Positions 22,050-38,077 are shown, counted from the first letter of the stretch. The stretch is 64,000 nucleotides of DNA from Physcia stellaris (GCA_018902385.1 JABSSW010000006.1:434001-498000); one strand, 5' to 3'. The notes: generated by a model from the letters alone, not told the origin. A program made the numbers and translations.

Positions 22050-25000
22050 ATTCAAATTGTAACGAAACGTGTTTTCGAACGATTGATACGAAAAAACGTT
22101 TAAATTTATCTGTACGTTGTTCGTATTATTGATCAAAAAATCGTCAATTCGTTTGAAAAATTTGTTTTCATTCAGCACATTATCGACAACGCGAAATTGA
22201 ACAGAATTTTGAATTTCGATGTATTGAAAAAAATTTTTAAAAACGATTTTTCGAATCAATCATTCTCGAAAAAATCGCAAAATCATCGCATTGATATTGA
22301 AAACGTTGAATCAATAAACAAATTCTCGTACGAATTTTTTAAAAAGCAATTGAACGAACAAATTATTCAAATCGATTATTTAACAAAAAAAAATCTAATA
22401 CGATCAAACACGTCGTCATGAAAAACGTCAATTTTTTTTGTCAAAAAAATGATTTTTGACGTATGTGTATAAACTATAAAATTCTCAACGCGATGACGCA
22501 AAAAAACGATTATTCATTGTCGAAAATTCAAAATTGTTTAAACATGATCGAAACAACGAAAAATTTTAACAAAATTGATTTAATTAATAATTATTGACAA
22601 ATCAATATAATCGAAAAAAATCGTCACAAAACAACATTCAATATCAAACGAAACAAATACGAATTTTGCGTCATGTTTTTCGAATTGATTAATGTTTTTG
22701 CGATTTTTCAAACAATCATGAATGATATGTTGAAATCGTATTTGAACAAATTTGTAATCGTTTATTTAAACGACATATTAATTTATTTCAAAAACGACGA
22801 AAAACATTTCGAACATGTGAAATTCGTAATTGAAATTTTTCATAAACATGATTATTATACGAAATCGTCGAAATGTTTTTTTTTTCAACAACAAATTGAA
22901 TTTTGTAAATATATTATAAATAATGATAAAATGCGCATGAACGAAATCAAATTGAAAATTATTCAAAATTGATCGTCGTTTCAAACGATACACGATGTTC
23001 TTTTTTTTTTTAATTTTTGTGTTTATTATCGAAAATTCATAAAGAATTTCGTCATCATTATTGAATCATTTTACGAATTTATTCAAAGAATTGAAAATCG
23101 CAAATACAAATCGATGTTTATAATATTTTCGATCAAAAACGTTTTTACGATTATCAAAAACGTCATGTGTAATGATCGTGTATTGAAACAATTTAATACG
23201 TTTTTGTCGTTTATTATTGAAATCGATATTTCGAATTTCGAATGAAAAACGATGCTTTATCAAATAAATCTCGATGACAAAAAACATTTTATTGTTTTCG
23301 AAAACAAAACATTTTTTTTCGTCGAACGTAATTATGCGATTCACGAACGTGAATTTTTGATCAACAAAAAAAAATTGCGAAAATGAAAATGTTACGTGAA
23401 AAATGAAACGACGATTTTAATTTGTACGAATCACGTCGAATTGCAAAATTTGAAAAATACGATAAAATTTTCGAATCGTTTGATTCGTTGATTCGTTGAA
23501 TTCGAAAAATATCGTTTGAACATCAAATATAAATCGAAATTTGAAATGATTGTGTTCGATATTTTAAATCGAAAAAACGATTATCGTTTGCGATTTTTGC
23601 AAATAAATTTGCGTATCATCATTTTCGACGAAACGATAATAATTTATGCGCGCGATGAAATTTTGTCAAATGAAATAAAATGAAATACGAAATTGAAAAA
23701 ATATGAAAATCAATTTAAATTGAACGACGATAATGTTTCGCATCATCGAGATTTTTTCGTTGACAATTGAATTTTTTATATCGAATTTTGAATTCGTGCA
23801 AATTATTTGAATCATGTTCACAAAATTTATGATCATTGTTTGAATACGATTTTGTTTGACATCATTAAAATCAAATAATGATAATTCGACATGCGCAAAA
23901 ACATCAAATATTTTGTGCGAACGTGATCAAAATGTCAATTGATCGTCAATTTCAAAAACGTCAAAAAAAATGTAATGCATTTTTCAAAAATTTGATTTGA
24001 TAAAAATCAATCATTTGAACGTTGAAATTTCGATTTGATCGAATCATTATTTATCATTGTTAATGATAACAAATGAATCGTGATTGTTATTGATTATACG
24101 ATTAAATGATTTGTTGCACGCGTTATTTTTGAAACAATTTTCGAAATTTTTGCGAATTTCGTGATCAACGATATTTATCGTGATTACGAAATTTTCAAAA
24201 AAATCATCATTGATAAAAATGTCAATTTGTGAACATTTGTTATGATCAAAACATTTGCGTTGTTTGAAATCAAACATAAAAATATTATTTTTTATCATTC
24301 AAAAACGAACGAAACAATGAAACGTTTCAATGACGTTTTGAATTATATGTTGATCAAATATTGCATTAAAAATCTTATCAAAAATTGAAATATTTGTTTG
24401 AATCAAATTTTGTTCGTCACGCGAATTCGAACGTATACGACGATTGATTTTTCATGTTTTTCTTTTTTCTATGAAATCAATTCGATTTTGTTTGACGATG
24501 TCGACGAATCAATTTCGAATTTCTATAACGAAAAAATAAATTCGATTTTATTTTTGAATCGTGAACGCGCAAAAACATTCAAAAAAATCATGCAACGTGT
24601 TAAAAAGAACAAAACAATTTGAAATGCGAAAATCAAAAAAAAAATTTTTACGAAAACGACAAAATATTGATACGAACGAAAAAATCAAAAAAGTTCGAAA
24701 TCGATTGATATGATTTTTACGAAATCGTACGTAATGAAATTTTGAATATTTATGTGTTTAAATCGTTTGAAAAGTCGTCAAATAAATATTTTATCAATGA
24801 TGATCGAATGAAATTGATCAATATGAATGAAAAAATGAACAAAAATTGACGTATGTTTAGAAATCGCGAACGTTTGTTCAAAACAAAAAAACAATTTGAA
24901 ATCATTGACGTCGTTGCGAAAAAAATCGTAACATCGAAAAAAAAACGTGACAAATCGCGCAAAATTCGAAATGTTAAAAAAAAATCGAATGAAAATTATA

Positions 25001-25050
25001 TGTCATTTTCAAATGATGAATTTTTGAAAAACGATGACATAATATAAATC
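22050..25050 (+). mobile_element. Ty3/Gypsy pol fossil A
   Basis: Remains of a Gypsy polyprotein on the plus strand. Reverse transcriptase lies at about 22290-22970, with the active-site region VIVYLNDILIYFKNDEKH (about 22757-22810), followed by SSKCFFFQQQIEFC. RNase H follows at about 23200-23500. Integrase runs from about 23750 to 24620, including the ETMKRFNDVLNYML region and RIRTYTTIDFSCFSFFYEIN. A basic tail reaches about 25050. Gag and protease are not recognisable. This is a different lineage from B and C. It is 5'-truncated and broken, with well over ten disruptions. An A-rich tract at 25053-25069 could be the polypurine tract before a lost or unrecognised LTR. Confidence 0.75.
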
Positions 25051-26600
25051 ATTTAAAAAAGAAAAAAATGTTTGTCGAATTTTGTACGATTCATACGAAA
25101 TGATTTCACGCGAAAAATCGAATTTTTTGTTGTTTTTTTTTATGTTATTGTTGTTGTTATTGTCGTTTTTTCTTTTTGAAATTTTCGAAAAATGAAAAAA
25201 AATCGTATTTATTATTCAAATTTTCGTATCTTTGTTTCGTTTTGTGAAATTTGATTTGAAATACGAATAAATCATGAATCAATACAATTAAAAAATAATC
25301 GATTAATTTTTTTGTATCGTCGCATGTAACGTAAACACGATAAAATCGTTTTTCATAATATTGATTTTTCGTAATATGATTTATAAAAACAAATAACGTT
25401 CAACGTCGAATTTCTAATTTTCAACAAAAAAAATTCATCGTTTTTTTCAATTCTCATTTCGAAAATCATGTTTTACGAGATTTTTAGTTTTCAACGTTAT
25501 CGATATCACGACATCGAACGATCGAACGTTTTTTTTTGACGTCGTAACGCAACGATCGATTTTTTAAATTTAACGACGAAAACATAAACACGTTCGAAAC
25601 GTGTATCATTTTTTTCATTTTAACGACGTTGTTTCAAACGTTTAATCAATCAATCAAAATTATAAAAAAATGATTTTAATCATGAAAAATCAAAAAACGA
25701 CATCGTTTTGAAATTTTGAACAATCGATAATTGTGTTACAATCGATGATTGTGCAACAATTGTTCATTGTGTTGATTGATTTGATTCGAATGTCTCGTTT
25801 TCGTTCGTCGATAAAAACGATGAATTTGACGACGTAAACATCGAATTGTTTTTATTGTTCATGAAAAAATTTTCATTTTCATTTGATAATTGATCGAATT
25901 GTGTTTGAATCGTCGTCGCAATCGATGTTATTGCAAACATTGATTGCGATAATAACGAAAACAAAATCGTTGAAATTGACAATATTTCAAATTTTCGTCG
26001 ATTGATTCGTACAAAAAAATACGACGATAAATTGTTAATCGCATCGTCGTGAACACGCGTATCAATTCGATTATCGAACGTAATTGAAATATTGTGTTGT
26101 TTAATTATCGAATCAAAATTTGCAACGAAAACGTATTTGTTAAAAAAACATTCGAAAACACGATACATGTAAATGCAATTGTTGCAAATTTTTTTGATTG
26201 ACGTTTATGAAAATCATATAAACAATGAACGAACAATTGTTCGAACATTGATCGTATGAAAATTTAATTTCTCGATCGTTACATTAAATCAATTGTCAAC
26301 ATGAATGATTTTCGTACGCGATCATTGAAAAAATATTGAAAATTTGAAAAAAATTTATTTGAATTAAAATAGTTGTCAAATTTTGAAAATGCATAATTTG
26401 AAAATTATTTTCATTTTCGAAATATTCGATGTTCATTTTTATTGTCGTTCGACGCAAACTCGAATGTTTTTCACGAAATTGCGTCGTCAAACGATTTAAA
26501 AATTGTTCATTATTAATCACGATTATCATTGAATTGAATTTTCATTCATCGTCGTTTGATTGACAATTCGAACGCGATCGATATCATAAATTATCGTTAA
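25050..26600. other. Unassigned stretch with two minus-strand open frames
   Basis: No known domain is seen. Minus-strand frames at 25764-26168 (134 codons, Ser/Asn/Phe-rich) and 26296-26529 (77 codons) are open but unrecognised. A short A-rich tract at 25053-25069 is followed by TGTTTGTCGA, a possible LTR start. This gap could hold the 3' end of fossil A, the 5' end of chromovirus B, or the missing 5' part of fossil E. Confidence 0.4.
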
Positions 26601-29600
26601 TTCAATCAATTACGCATACAAATTGATTGAGAACGAAATTATTTTACAAATGATTCAAAATTTTTCGATCATGTTGTTTCAATCGAAAAATAATAAAAAA
26701 AATTTTGTTGACATTCAAATGATTTTAGCATTTTTGTTTCAAATATTCATTTCGTACACGATTGAAAATCAATTTACGATGTTTGCGAAAATTTTTTTGA
26801 TAATGCGCAATATGATTGTTTATTTGTTTGTTGTTTAAAAAGAAAAAAACATAATGATCAAATTGTTTGACAGAAAATTTTTCGACAATCGAAACGATAT
26901 ATTCGTTTAAAATTCAAAATTTAATTTTGATTTTGAATTTTATCAAGTTTAATTATGCGCTTTTTGCGACTAATTTATTATATAAAATTAAACGATTTCT
27001 CACATTAATTTTATCAATTTTGAATTTTTACATTCGTCGTAATACGCGAACGTTCAAAAATAAAATTTCAAATCGATTAAATTTTTTTGACGAGATAAAC
27101 GACAAAAAAATCTTGTTGATCAAACAAACGACGAAAAATTCTTTTAACGAAACATTTGACGAAAATCGTAAAATAACAAATCGAATTTTTATGCAATCGA
27201 CATTAAAAAACGAAAATTGATTCGATTAATTTTTTTTTTTTTTTTTTCAATTTTTCATTTTCAATTATGATTCGAAATCATCACGAAACAATTTTTTTCG
27301 AATTTTTTATTTCGATGAAACAACGTTTCAAAACGTTACGCGTCAACGTAAATCGTATGTTATATAAAATTAAAAACAATTTTTTTGACGAAAATTTCGT
27401 TAATTAATACAAACGTCGTCGATTTGTATTAACGATCGAATTCATAAAAATGAAAAATGAAAAAATTATTCATTTTTTGAATATCGTCATCATCGATCAA
27501 TTGAAATGATAAATCAATCATAAAATCGTCGATTTTTTTAAAAAAATTCATTGATTACGCATCGATCGTGACAATTATTTAAATGTTTTAATTCAATATT
27601 AGAATTTGTACAATATTGTCAACGTCGATCGTGACGAATTGATTAATACGAATGTTAAATTAAATGAAATTCGTCGAAAATTGAATATTTTGAAAAACGA
27701 ATACGAAAAACAACGTGATTTATTTTTGATCAAATAAAAAAATTATATTTTTTTGAAAAAAAATCACAACGTTTTGTTGATCAAAATTCGCGATCGTGCA
27801 CGAAATTTTAACGTCGACGATGAAAAAAACGACGATAAAATCAATATAATTAATTTTTTTCAAAAAAACAAACGACGTTTCAAAACACATTCAAATTTTT
27901 TTAAATTTATCGATAAAATGAAATTCATTTGACGTGTTTGAAAAACAAAAATACACGATAAAATAACAATCAACGTTATTCATTACGACACGAACATAAT
28001 CGCAATTATTATTGTAATTGATTGAATTGAAAATAATGTCGATAATCACATACAATCGATTCGTGATATTGATATAAATTATTTCAAAATTTGACATATG
28101 ATGTTGAAATTTTTGAATATAATTTACGAAAATTTTGATTTCAAACGTAATATGTGTAATCAATTTCGAATATTGATCATAAATATTCAAAAATTTTAAT
28201 TTTTTTATTTCATTTTTTTTCGTTTTAACAATTCAATTGATTATAACGAAATCATCAAAATCGAAAAATTGATAAACAAAATTTTTTGAAATTTGAAAAA
28301 AAAAACGATGAATGTATATTCACGTGAATTCATTACGTTCGATGAAATTCGAATCATTTTGCAACAAATATACAATCGACAATCGAATTTTCGAAAAGAA
28401 AAAATCGCGACACGTCAATAACGTTTTAAATTGTTTCAATTCAAATCAATTTTTGTCGTTTCGATTTCGATATTTTTTACGAAATTTGTTATTTCGATTT
28501 TTTTCGTGAAATTTGCAATTCATTTTCATTTCAACGTTGAAATCAAAATTCGTGATTCGTTGATTGACAAATTAATCGTCACGAACAAATATTTCATATG
28601 CGATGAAATCGATCACGTATAAAAAAAAAATTCGAACATTTACAAACATTAAAAACGTCATTAACACAAAATGCAAATGTTTTATATGAATTTAATTGAC
28701 GAATCGAACGATTTTGAATCGAAAAATTAACAATTTACATCGAAAACGCGATTGATGAATATTTAAAAAAAATTTTTATTCACGATAATAATATGTTTGA
28801 TTTTTTCATTAAACGATTTTTAATTATCAATTGTACGTTATCATTCAACGATAATAAACATAAATTAAAAATTTTAATAAATATTGATGCAATTGATTAT
28901 GCATTTATTAATAAAAAAATCGCGCAATTTGTATGCAATATGTTAAACATGAAATTTGTATTTTTATTGAAATCGAAATCATTGATTGAATTCGACGATT
29001 GTTAAATTTTTTCAATAATTCACGTCATATATTTTAAATTAACGATAAAATTGCATTTCGAATTGATCGTTTTTTTGTTAATTATCGATTTGAATAATCA
29101 TTCGATAATTTTAAAAAAATCGTGAATAAACAAATATAAAATTATATCGAACATAATTTACGATAAATTAATTTTCAAATCGTTCAAATGCAATCGTCAT
29201 GACAATATATTCAATCAAATTGTTCAAATTCGACGTTTGAAAATTTTCAAATCAAATCGTCGATAAAATGTATTTAATTGACGTCGTGATATCGTATTAT
29301 CGTAAAAAAACAATTCGAAACATATAACGATGATAAAATTTCGATATATCATTTTATTTCGATTTAAAATCAAATTTTTATTTTTTACAATTGAAAACGA
29401 ATCAAACGTATTCGATTCGAAATGTTTCGAATGTTCAATTCATTCGAACGTCGATAACGATAACGAATCGTCAATTATCGAATCAAATAATTCAAAAATT
29501 GATATCACGACGATTACGAAAACGACATTCGTCAAAAAAAAATTTGAAAAAACAACGCAACAAACGTTGAAAAATCAAAAAACAACAATTCGAAATTTTT

Positions 29601-31627
29601 TCATTTTCGAAATTGAATTCAAACGATTCAATGAATATCGCGATAATTGATGCAACATTTTTTTGTTTGTTCGTCGATTTCAAAAATCGAAAACAAAAAA
29701 TGCAATGTTTTTTTATTACGATCAATCAAATCGATGTCGCGTTCAAAATATTGCGAACGAATTTTGAATCGTTGAAAATTGTTGTTATAATCAAAAAAAA
29801 TTTGAAACACGAACAAATCAAATCGATTTTTGAACGTATAATGAAAAAAATATCGAAATATTTCAAACATTTGTCAAAAATATTCGATTTTCAAAAAACA
29901 ATTGAATTGTTATCGCATCGATTTTACAATTACAAAATCGAATTTTTAAACGATAACAATACATTGTTTCGAAACAAAATATATTTTTTGTTCAAATTCA
30001 AATTTCAAAAATTCAAAAAATATTTGAAAAATAATTTTTAAAAAAATTTTATCGTATTCAATCAAATTATATACGTTTCGTTCGTTTTATTTGCAATTAA
30101 ATCAAATGATCAATTACGTTTGTGTGTGAATTATCGACGATTTAATTACATCACGAAACGTAATCGATATTTTATTTTTTTGATCGAAAAAATTTTAATT
30201 AAAATGCAAAATTGCAAATATTTGATCAAATTGAATATCATATCGATTTTCAACAAATTTCGAATGAATGAAAAAAATGAAAAATTTATCACGTTCGTTA
30301 TTTTCATGAAATCGTACAAATATCGAATATTATTTTTCGAATTAATCAACGAATTCGCAAATTGACAACATTACATAAACGATTTGTTGTTCAATTTTTT
30401 GAACGATTTTTGTCAAATTTATTTAAATGATATTTTCATTTACAACAAATTAAAAAAAAAACACATCGTTCACGTTCGTAAAATGTTGAAAAAATTCAAA
30501 AAAATCGAATTACAAATGAATATTGAAAAATGCGAATTTTTCAAAAAAAAATGACATTTTTGAACGTCATATTATCGATAAATGATTTTCGCATAAATTC
30601 AAAAAAAATAAAAATCATTGTCAATTGAAAACGTTTTACGAATTTGAAAAAAATACAAATTTTCGTGAATTTCGTCAATTTTTACAAACGATTCATTCGT
30701 GATTTTTCGAAAAAAATTCGAATTTTCATTCGAATGATCAAAAAATTTGTGAATTTCGAATGAATTAAAAAAAAAAAAAAATTTTCAATTTTTTCAAAAA
30801 AACGATGACGAAAATTTTCATATTACGACATTACGATCGAATCAAACAAATCATTTTAAAAATCAATTTTTTTGATTACGTTAATGCAAAAATAATATTT
30901 CAATACGACGACGAAAAAATGTTGCATTTCGTTGTTTTTTACAATCGTAACATGATTTCAATCGAATACAATTATAAAATTTTTAACAAAAAATAATTAA
31001 TCATTATTCGTTGTTTAAAACATTGACGTTTTGAATTCGAAAATATCGAAAAATCGATCAAAATTTTCATCGATCACAAAAAATTGAAAATTTTCATAAC
31101 GTCGAAAAAATTCATTTTTCGTCAAATTTGTTGAACAAAAATTTTTTCGAAATTTAACATTGTCATTCAATTTCAATTTGAAATTCAAAACGTTAAAACA
31201 AATGTTTTGATTTGTATGTTTGATTTTCGATTCAAAAACGAAATGAATAAACGACATCAATATCGAAAATAAATATTGTTTATTTTAAAACGATTCGAAA
31301 TTCACGCGATAAAATTTGACGATTTTATTTATAAACGAATTTTGATTATCAATAAAATTGACGATGATTGCACGACGTATCGTGAAATTATCGAACAAAA
31401 TTTCATTTCAATGAACGAAATCGATTTACGAAATTGCAATAAAAAAAACGAAATTTTATATCGAAATAATCGATTATGAATGTTTGTCGATGTTTTTTTA
31501 TTCGTTAATTTTTTCAAAAAAATTTACGAATTTTCGATTTCGAAACATTCAAATTTTAATCGTATGAAAAATTTTATACGTCGCGATTATTATTGATTCA
31601 ATATGCGCAAATTCGTTCGTCGATACG
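26600..31627 (+). mobile_element. Gypsy chromovirus fossil B, left part
   Basis: Gag-like capsid sequence lies at about 27600-28600 (FKRNMCNQFRILI region; NSIDYNEIIKIEKLI). A protease-like stretch is at 28840-29000 (IDAIDYAFINKKIAQFVCNM). Reverse transcriptase is at about 29600-30560, with LCVNYRRFNYITKRNRY at 30118. RNase H runs to about 31250, and the integrase zinc-binding region reaches 31627. The integrase then resumes at 39103 after element C. The 5' LTR was not identified. Broken, with many disruptions. Confidence 0.75.
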
Positions 31628-31843
31628 TGTAACGAATTTACATCGAATTTAACATTTGACAAAATTAACATCGAATTAACATCGTTATTTTATTATATCG
31701 AATGTTAAAGTCGAAATTCGTTTTGACGCATTCAAAAAATCAAATTTTCTAAATATGTTTTTGCAAATTTCATGTATTTGATTTTCATTTCGATATTTTC
31801 GTGTAATTATGTAATAATATCATATCTTTGCATAATATTTCGA
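31628..31843 (+). repeat. 5' LTR of element C
   Basis: It starts TGTAACGAATTTACATCG and ends near ATTTCGA. The last bases differ from the other LTR, so the end is set by alignment. Downstream leader sequence (about 31844-32050) matches the leader of element I at 60960-61170 on the other strand. Confidence 0.75.
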
Positions 31844-34800
31844 ATATTATATCGAAATCATTTTTTTTTTCATGTTCGTTTATGATACGCGAACATTCAA
31901 ATAAACAAAATTTTCTATTTCAAAATTCAAAAATTAATAAAAAAACATAATAAATTCGTATCGTTTGATTATTCAAAAAGAACAACAAAACGTAACAAAT
32001 TGATTGTGAATGCAAAAAAACGAAACATAATAAATTCGTTTGTCGATTCAATTGAATATTTTGACAAACGAATTTCAACGATAATCGATGTCACGAAAAT
32101 AATTTTTTCGAACGTCGATTCAAATTCGTTTCATTATTATTTGACAAAATTTTTTTGTTTCAAAAATGATTCGATTACATCATCAAACACATATCAAATT
32201 ATTTCGAAAAAATAACATTCATACAAAAAAACATCAAAAAATCAATCAAAAATTTCATCATTAATGATAATCAATATTTTTATCATTTCGAACGATTTTT
32301 GATTCAAACAATTATTTAAATTTTTGATATTTCGATTTCAATTTTTTTTTTAAATTATTTATTATTTTAAATTATCATGACATTTTCGATTCGTTTAAAA
32401 AAACGTCAACGATTCAACGAAATAAAAAAATTAAATATTTTTGATTTTAACAAAAAAATCGATGATTTCGAACGTTTTTCGATATTTACATAATCACAAC
32501 AATGTTCGATTTTGTAAATTCGAATTTCGAAATTATAATTTTGAATCAATTGACATATTCAGTTTTTCGAAAAAAAAAAAAGCGATTTTTGAACAATTTG
32601 CACGATTTTGAAAAGTTTTGAAATTTTTCGAAAAAATAGAAACAAAAACATCAATATCATTCGTGTTTGAAACAATCGCGAAAAATACATAAAAACGAAA
32701 ATTTAAAACATTTTTTGAAATTCGACGAAATTAACGTTCAATTCGAAATCAATCGAATTAAAATTCGTAAATTTCGTAAAAAATCGACAAACAATTCGTC
32801 GTTTATATTAATCGAAAAATCAAACGTAAAGAAAAAACTAAAAAAAAATTTTCGAATGATCAAAATGTCGATGTTTTTTCAAAAATCAATTATAACGAAA
32901 AAATTGATTTTTTCAAAATTCGTTCAAAAAACAAAAAATTGATTTCTAAATATATCGATTTTTTTATTTTTTATGAACACAAAAATTCAAACGTTTTCGA
33001 TTACATTCGATATAATATTTGAAAAAATAAATACGTAAATAAATTGAAAATTAATACGAATTGATATTTTATTAAACAACAACAAATCATTCAATCGTTC
33101 GTTCAATAATTAAAAAACAAAATCGTCGAAACGTTTCACATTCGACGTAAAATTCAACGTCATTTTTTTTCGATTACGAAAAAATTTTCAAATTATTCGA
33201 TATCATTTACGTCGATGCAAATTATAATCGCAATATTCGACGTCAATACGACGATTTTCAAAAAATGAAATTTTCGAAAATACAACGAATTTTATTCAAA
33301 ATTTTTATTATTTATTAATCAATTATTCAACAAGTTTGATGACGATAAAATTCATAATTTGAAAAAAAAAAAACTTATCGTTAAATTCAAATTAATTATG
33401 AATAATTTGAATAATTTCATTTCGTTTGATGTTTTTCATCGAAAAATTCAAACAATCGATAATCGTCATCGACGTATTCAAAATGACGACGATAATTTTT
33501 TCAAATTTTCGAATCATAAACAAACATTTCGAATTCGTCGAAATGAAAAATATTTTGCGAAATTAATCATCAATTACATCAATTCAATCGAGAAAATTTT
33601 TTACAAAATTGTTATAATTCGTTTTTTTATAAAAAAGAAATGTCGTCGTTGTGATAATTTAAAACATTGATAAAAAAAATACAAATCGAATAAATGATTG
33701 TTTGAATGAATAAACGATTTGATTAAAAAAAAATATTCAATTTTTAAAATATTGCAACAATTTTCGATTATGTAAACAATATTTTCATTTTTTTTTTTTT
33801 TTTGACGAGTCGAAAAATTAATTATTTTTTTCGAAAACGCGAAAAAAATTATCAAAATTTGTTCACGAGATTTTCAACATAACATTTTTAACGAATTTTT
33901 TTGTAAATTTTTAATTAAAAAATAAATTTGTTTTTTGACAATCGAAAAATCATGATTTATGATTTAATTGATATCGATATTTTTGAATATGTTTTCATTA
34001 ATGAAAAAATTGCGCAAAAAATATGTCATAAATTAAAATTAATTTCAAATTTTTATCGAAATTCAAAAAAATTTTTAATTTCGAAAAAAAAACAAAAATC
34101 AAATTTATTATTCATCAAATATTGTTCAAAATGACAATACAAAATTTCAAAATTTTTCGTTTTTTTGTTTATTATCAAAATAAAACAACATTCGTTGATT
34201 TTAAATAAATTTTGAATAAACAAACATGAAATGATTTTCAACATAATCAATAACGAATGTTATTTCATATCAAATCATTGTAATCATGACGAAATTTTTT
34301 TTTATCGTTTCGATTCGATATTTCAAAAATTATTCAATTCAAACAAACAATCGAATAAAACATTTTATTTATCGTTTTTGAACGATTTTTCACGTCGTTT
34401 TTTTTTACAAACGTTCAAAAATATAAATATTTCAAAAACGATCAATTTCGATTTCGTTTCGATCGATTTTTTTTCGTTTTATCGTTGAAAATTGAATCGA
34501 AAAAATCGTCGTTAAAAAATTTTTTGAATTTCGATTTCAAATATGTCATCGAAAAATAAACAAAAATTATTTTTCGAATAAATTATTCAAAAAGAAACGA
34601 AAAATAAAAACAATACAAAAAACACAAAAATTGAATTTAATCAACGTTTCGATCAAAAAATTCGATTTATTCAAGAAATTTACGCGACGTTCTAGTCGAA
34701 AATTTAAAATTACAATTTTCGAACATGAAAACGACGAGCAAAATTTCGATTTTGACGTATTATTAAATTTCGTTTTTATTGACGCGATTGCTTTTTAGTC

Positions 34801-37800
34801 GTTAACGAAATTTAAAAAAAAAATCAAAACATTTTGTTTGATTATGAAGAAATTGAACGAAATTATCGACAACGTCAAAAAAAATTTAATCAAAATAGAA
34901 ATTGATTTCGATTTGAATTTCAAAAAAAAATTTAAAATCATGAAAACAATCGTCGAGAAATTGAAACGTAAAATTTTTGAATTTTTTAAACGATTCGAAA
35001 ACGTATTCAATTCGAAAAAAATCGACAAACTATTTTCGCATAAATTTTACGATCACAAAATCGAATTGACGAAAAATTCGAATCAATTATTTCGAAATCG
35101 AGTTTATTTTTTATCGTTTAAAAAATTCGAAATTTTTCAAAAATATTTACACGATAATTTTCAAAAAAAATTTATCAATTCAAACAAAACGTTTTATGTT
35201 TCGTTCATTTTATTCGTCGTCAAATCGAACGAACAATTTCGTTTGTGTGTCGATTATCGAAAATTGAACGTTATAATCAAACGTAATAATTATTTTATTT
35301 CGTTGATCGAAAAAATTTTTGCAAAAATTATCGATTGTAAATTTTTGTTCAAATTAAATATTATATTTGTTTTCAACAAATTTCGAATGAATTTACAAAA
35401 CGAAAATTTCATTATTTTTATATGTTCGTTAAACATTTACAAATATCATGTATTGTTTTTTGAATTAATCAATGATTCGATCAATTGACAACATTACATG
35501 AACGATTTGTTGTTCGAATAAATCAATCATTTTTGTCAAATATATTTGAATAATATTTTCATTTACATCAAAATTCGAAAACAACACGAACGACATTTCA
35601 TTCAAATATTTCAAAAATTAAAAAAAATCGAATTTCAAATCGATATCAAAAAATGCAAATTTTTTCAAACAAAAATTTTCTTTTTCGACGTCATATTATC
35701 AACAAAAAATTTACGCATGAATTCAAAAAAAATACAAAATATTGTCAATTGAATTCGTTTTATTTGCATCAAAAAAATGCAAACGTTTATAAGATTTTGC
35801 AATTTTTATCGACGTTTTATCAAAACATTTTCGAAATTCGTCAAATTTTTAACTCGAATGATCAAAAAAAATTGATTTCGAATGAATCGATTTGATCAAT
35901 AAAACGTTCGAAATTTTGAAAAAACAAATAATCGAAATTTCAATTTTTCGACATTACGATCGTTATCGTAAAACAATTTTGAAAATCGATTTTTCGAATT
36001 GATATTTAAATGAAATTCTATTTCGATACGACGACGACGAAATTTTTCATTCGATAATTTTTTTCAACAAAAAAATGATTTTTGTCGAATGCAATTACGA
36101 AATATATAACAAAAAAATTTTAATTATTATTCGATGTTTAAAACATTGAAAATTCAAATTCGAAAATATCGACGAATTCGTCGAAATTTACATCGATCAT
36201 AAAAATTTGAAAATTTTTATGACAAATAAAAAATTCATTTTTCGTCAAATGCGTTGAATCGAAATTTTAATTAATTATAACATCAAAATTCAATATCAAT
36301 TCGACGTCAAAAATGTTAAAATTGATGTTTTAATTCGAATGTTTGAATTTCGTTCAGCGAAAAACGACGAGAAAAAATTTTATAAAAAACAAATTTTGTT
36401 TTTTTTTTCGATTGCAATTATGTTCAATAAACGCGAAAACGATTTGTACGAACGTGTCATGCAAATCAATCGATAAAAAAAACGAAAATTGTATTAATTA
36501 TCGTCAAATTTTGATCGATAATCAAATTATCAACGAAAAAATAAATTTGCGAAATTGTTTCGAATCGAAATGAAATTTTATTTAAAAACGAAAATTTTGA
36601 ATATCAAATCGATTAAATTTTTGATTGAAATAATTCGTGACGTTCACGATCAATTTTTTTGTGCACATTCGAACATGAATCGTATTGAAAAATTCATTAA
36701 ACGTTATTATTATTGATTTAATATAAAATTATTCATCAAACGTTATATTCGTAATTGTTACAAATGTTAACGATCGAAATTTTCACACGATAATTGTCAC
36801 GAATTATTAATTTCATTGTCGATTTCTAATTAACGATAAATTGATATATCGATGAATTTTATAATCGAATTGTTTGATTTCAAAAACAACAATGTCATTT
36901 GTATTATCATCAATCGTTTGATCAAAAAACGTCATTACGTTTTTTGCGTAATCGATGACGATGATTTGACAATTCAAATTTGTGTCAAAATATTGATATA
37001 TTACGTATTTCGTATTCATGAATTATTTTTTTTCATCATTTCAAATCGAAAAAATCAATTCGTAAATCGCGTTTGAAAGATTTTTTGTAAACGATTAAAA
37101 ATCAAATGTAAATTGTTCATTGTTTTTCAATTTGAAATTGATGATCAAATCGAACGAATCAATTAAAATATCGAAATTCGATTACGTTTGTATTGCAATT
37201 ATCGTCAAAACGATTAAATTGATTGAATAAATATCATGAAATTCGTTGACAACAACGATGTTTCAACAATTATCGAATTTATTTCATTTTTTATCAATAA
37301 AAAATATCATTTTCGAATGATTTTCGAATTAAATTTAAATGATTACGAAATCACAAAAAAACGTTTGTTGATTAAACAAAACGAATTCATTGTCGAAAAA
37401 ATGAATCGTATCATCGAATATGTCAAAATCAATATTGTCGATACAAAACAAAAAATGATTATTCGAATCAACAAATTTCGTTTGTTTATAAATTTTGAAA
37501 TAGAAAATTATTTTTGATTAAATCGTCGTTATATAAAAACGATTCGTTCATTAAACAAACTCGATGACAAAAAGTTGAATTCATACAAAATGATCAAAAA
37601 AAAAATTCGTTTATGAATTGAAATTGCTCGACGACATGCATATTCATTCAATTTTTCATTTTTGATTGTTAAAAAAAATTTTAAAAATTCGTTGAAAAAA
37701 CAATATAACGATTTTTCAAAATCAATTATTGCAAACGAAATGTTTGAATGAAAAATCGATAATATATTGCAATTTCGATATTATTATTATCGATTACAAT

Positions 37801-38077
37801 ATCGTTGCAATTGATTCGAATGAAAATTTCACGATCGCATTTGATATTACGTCGACGACGACGAATTTCAAAATATTCAAAACATCGTGAATGTTTTTCA
37901 CGAAATTAATTCAAAAACAACAAAATTTGTTTCGCGAAATGATTAAATCGTGAATTTTGTTGTTTATGATCGATCAAAAAACGTTAACATTCAATTCGTT
38001 ATTCATTTTCAAATTGATTCAAATAATTTTTTTTTTTTTCATTTTAATCATTCGTTTCGTTTTCATTTCGCGTTGTT

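Noticed and set aside
25764-26168. 134-codon minus-strand frame as a host gene
   Set aside because: No domain, no homologous copy in the window, and a composition explained by the mutation bias; kept only as unassigned.
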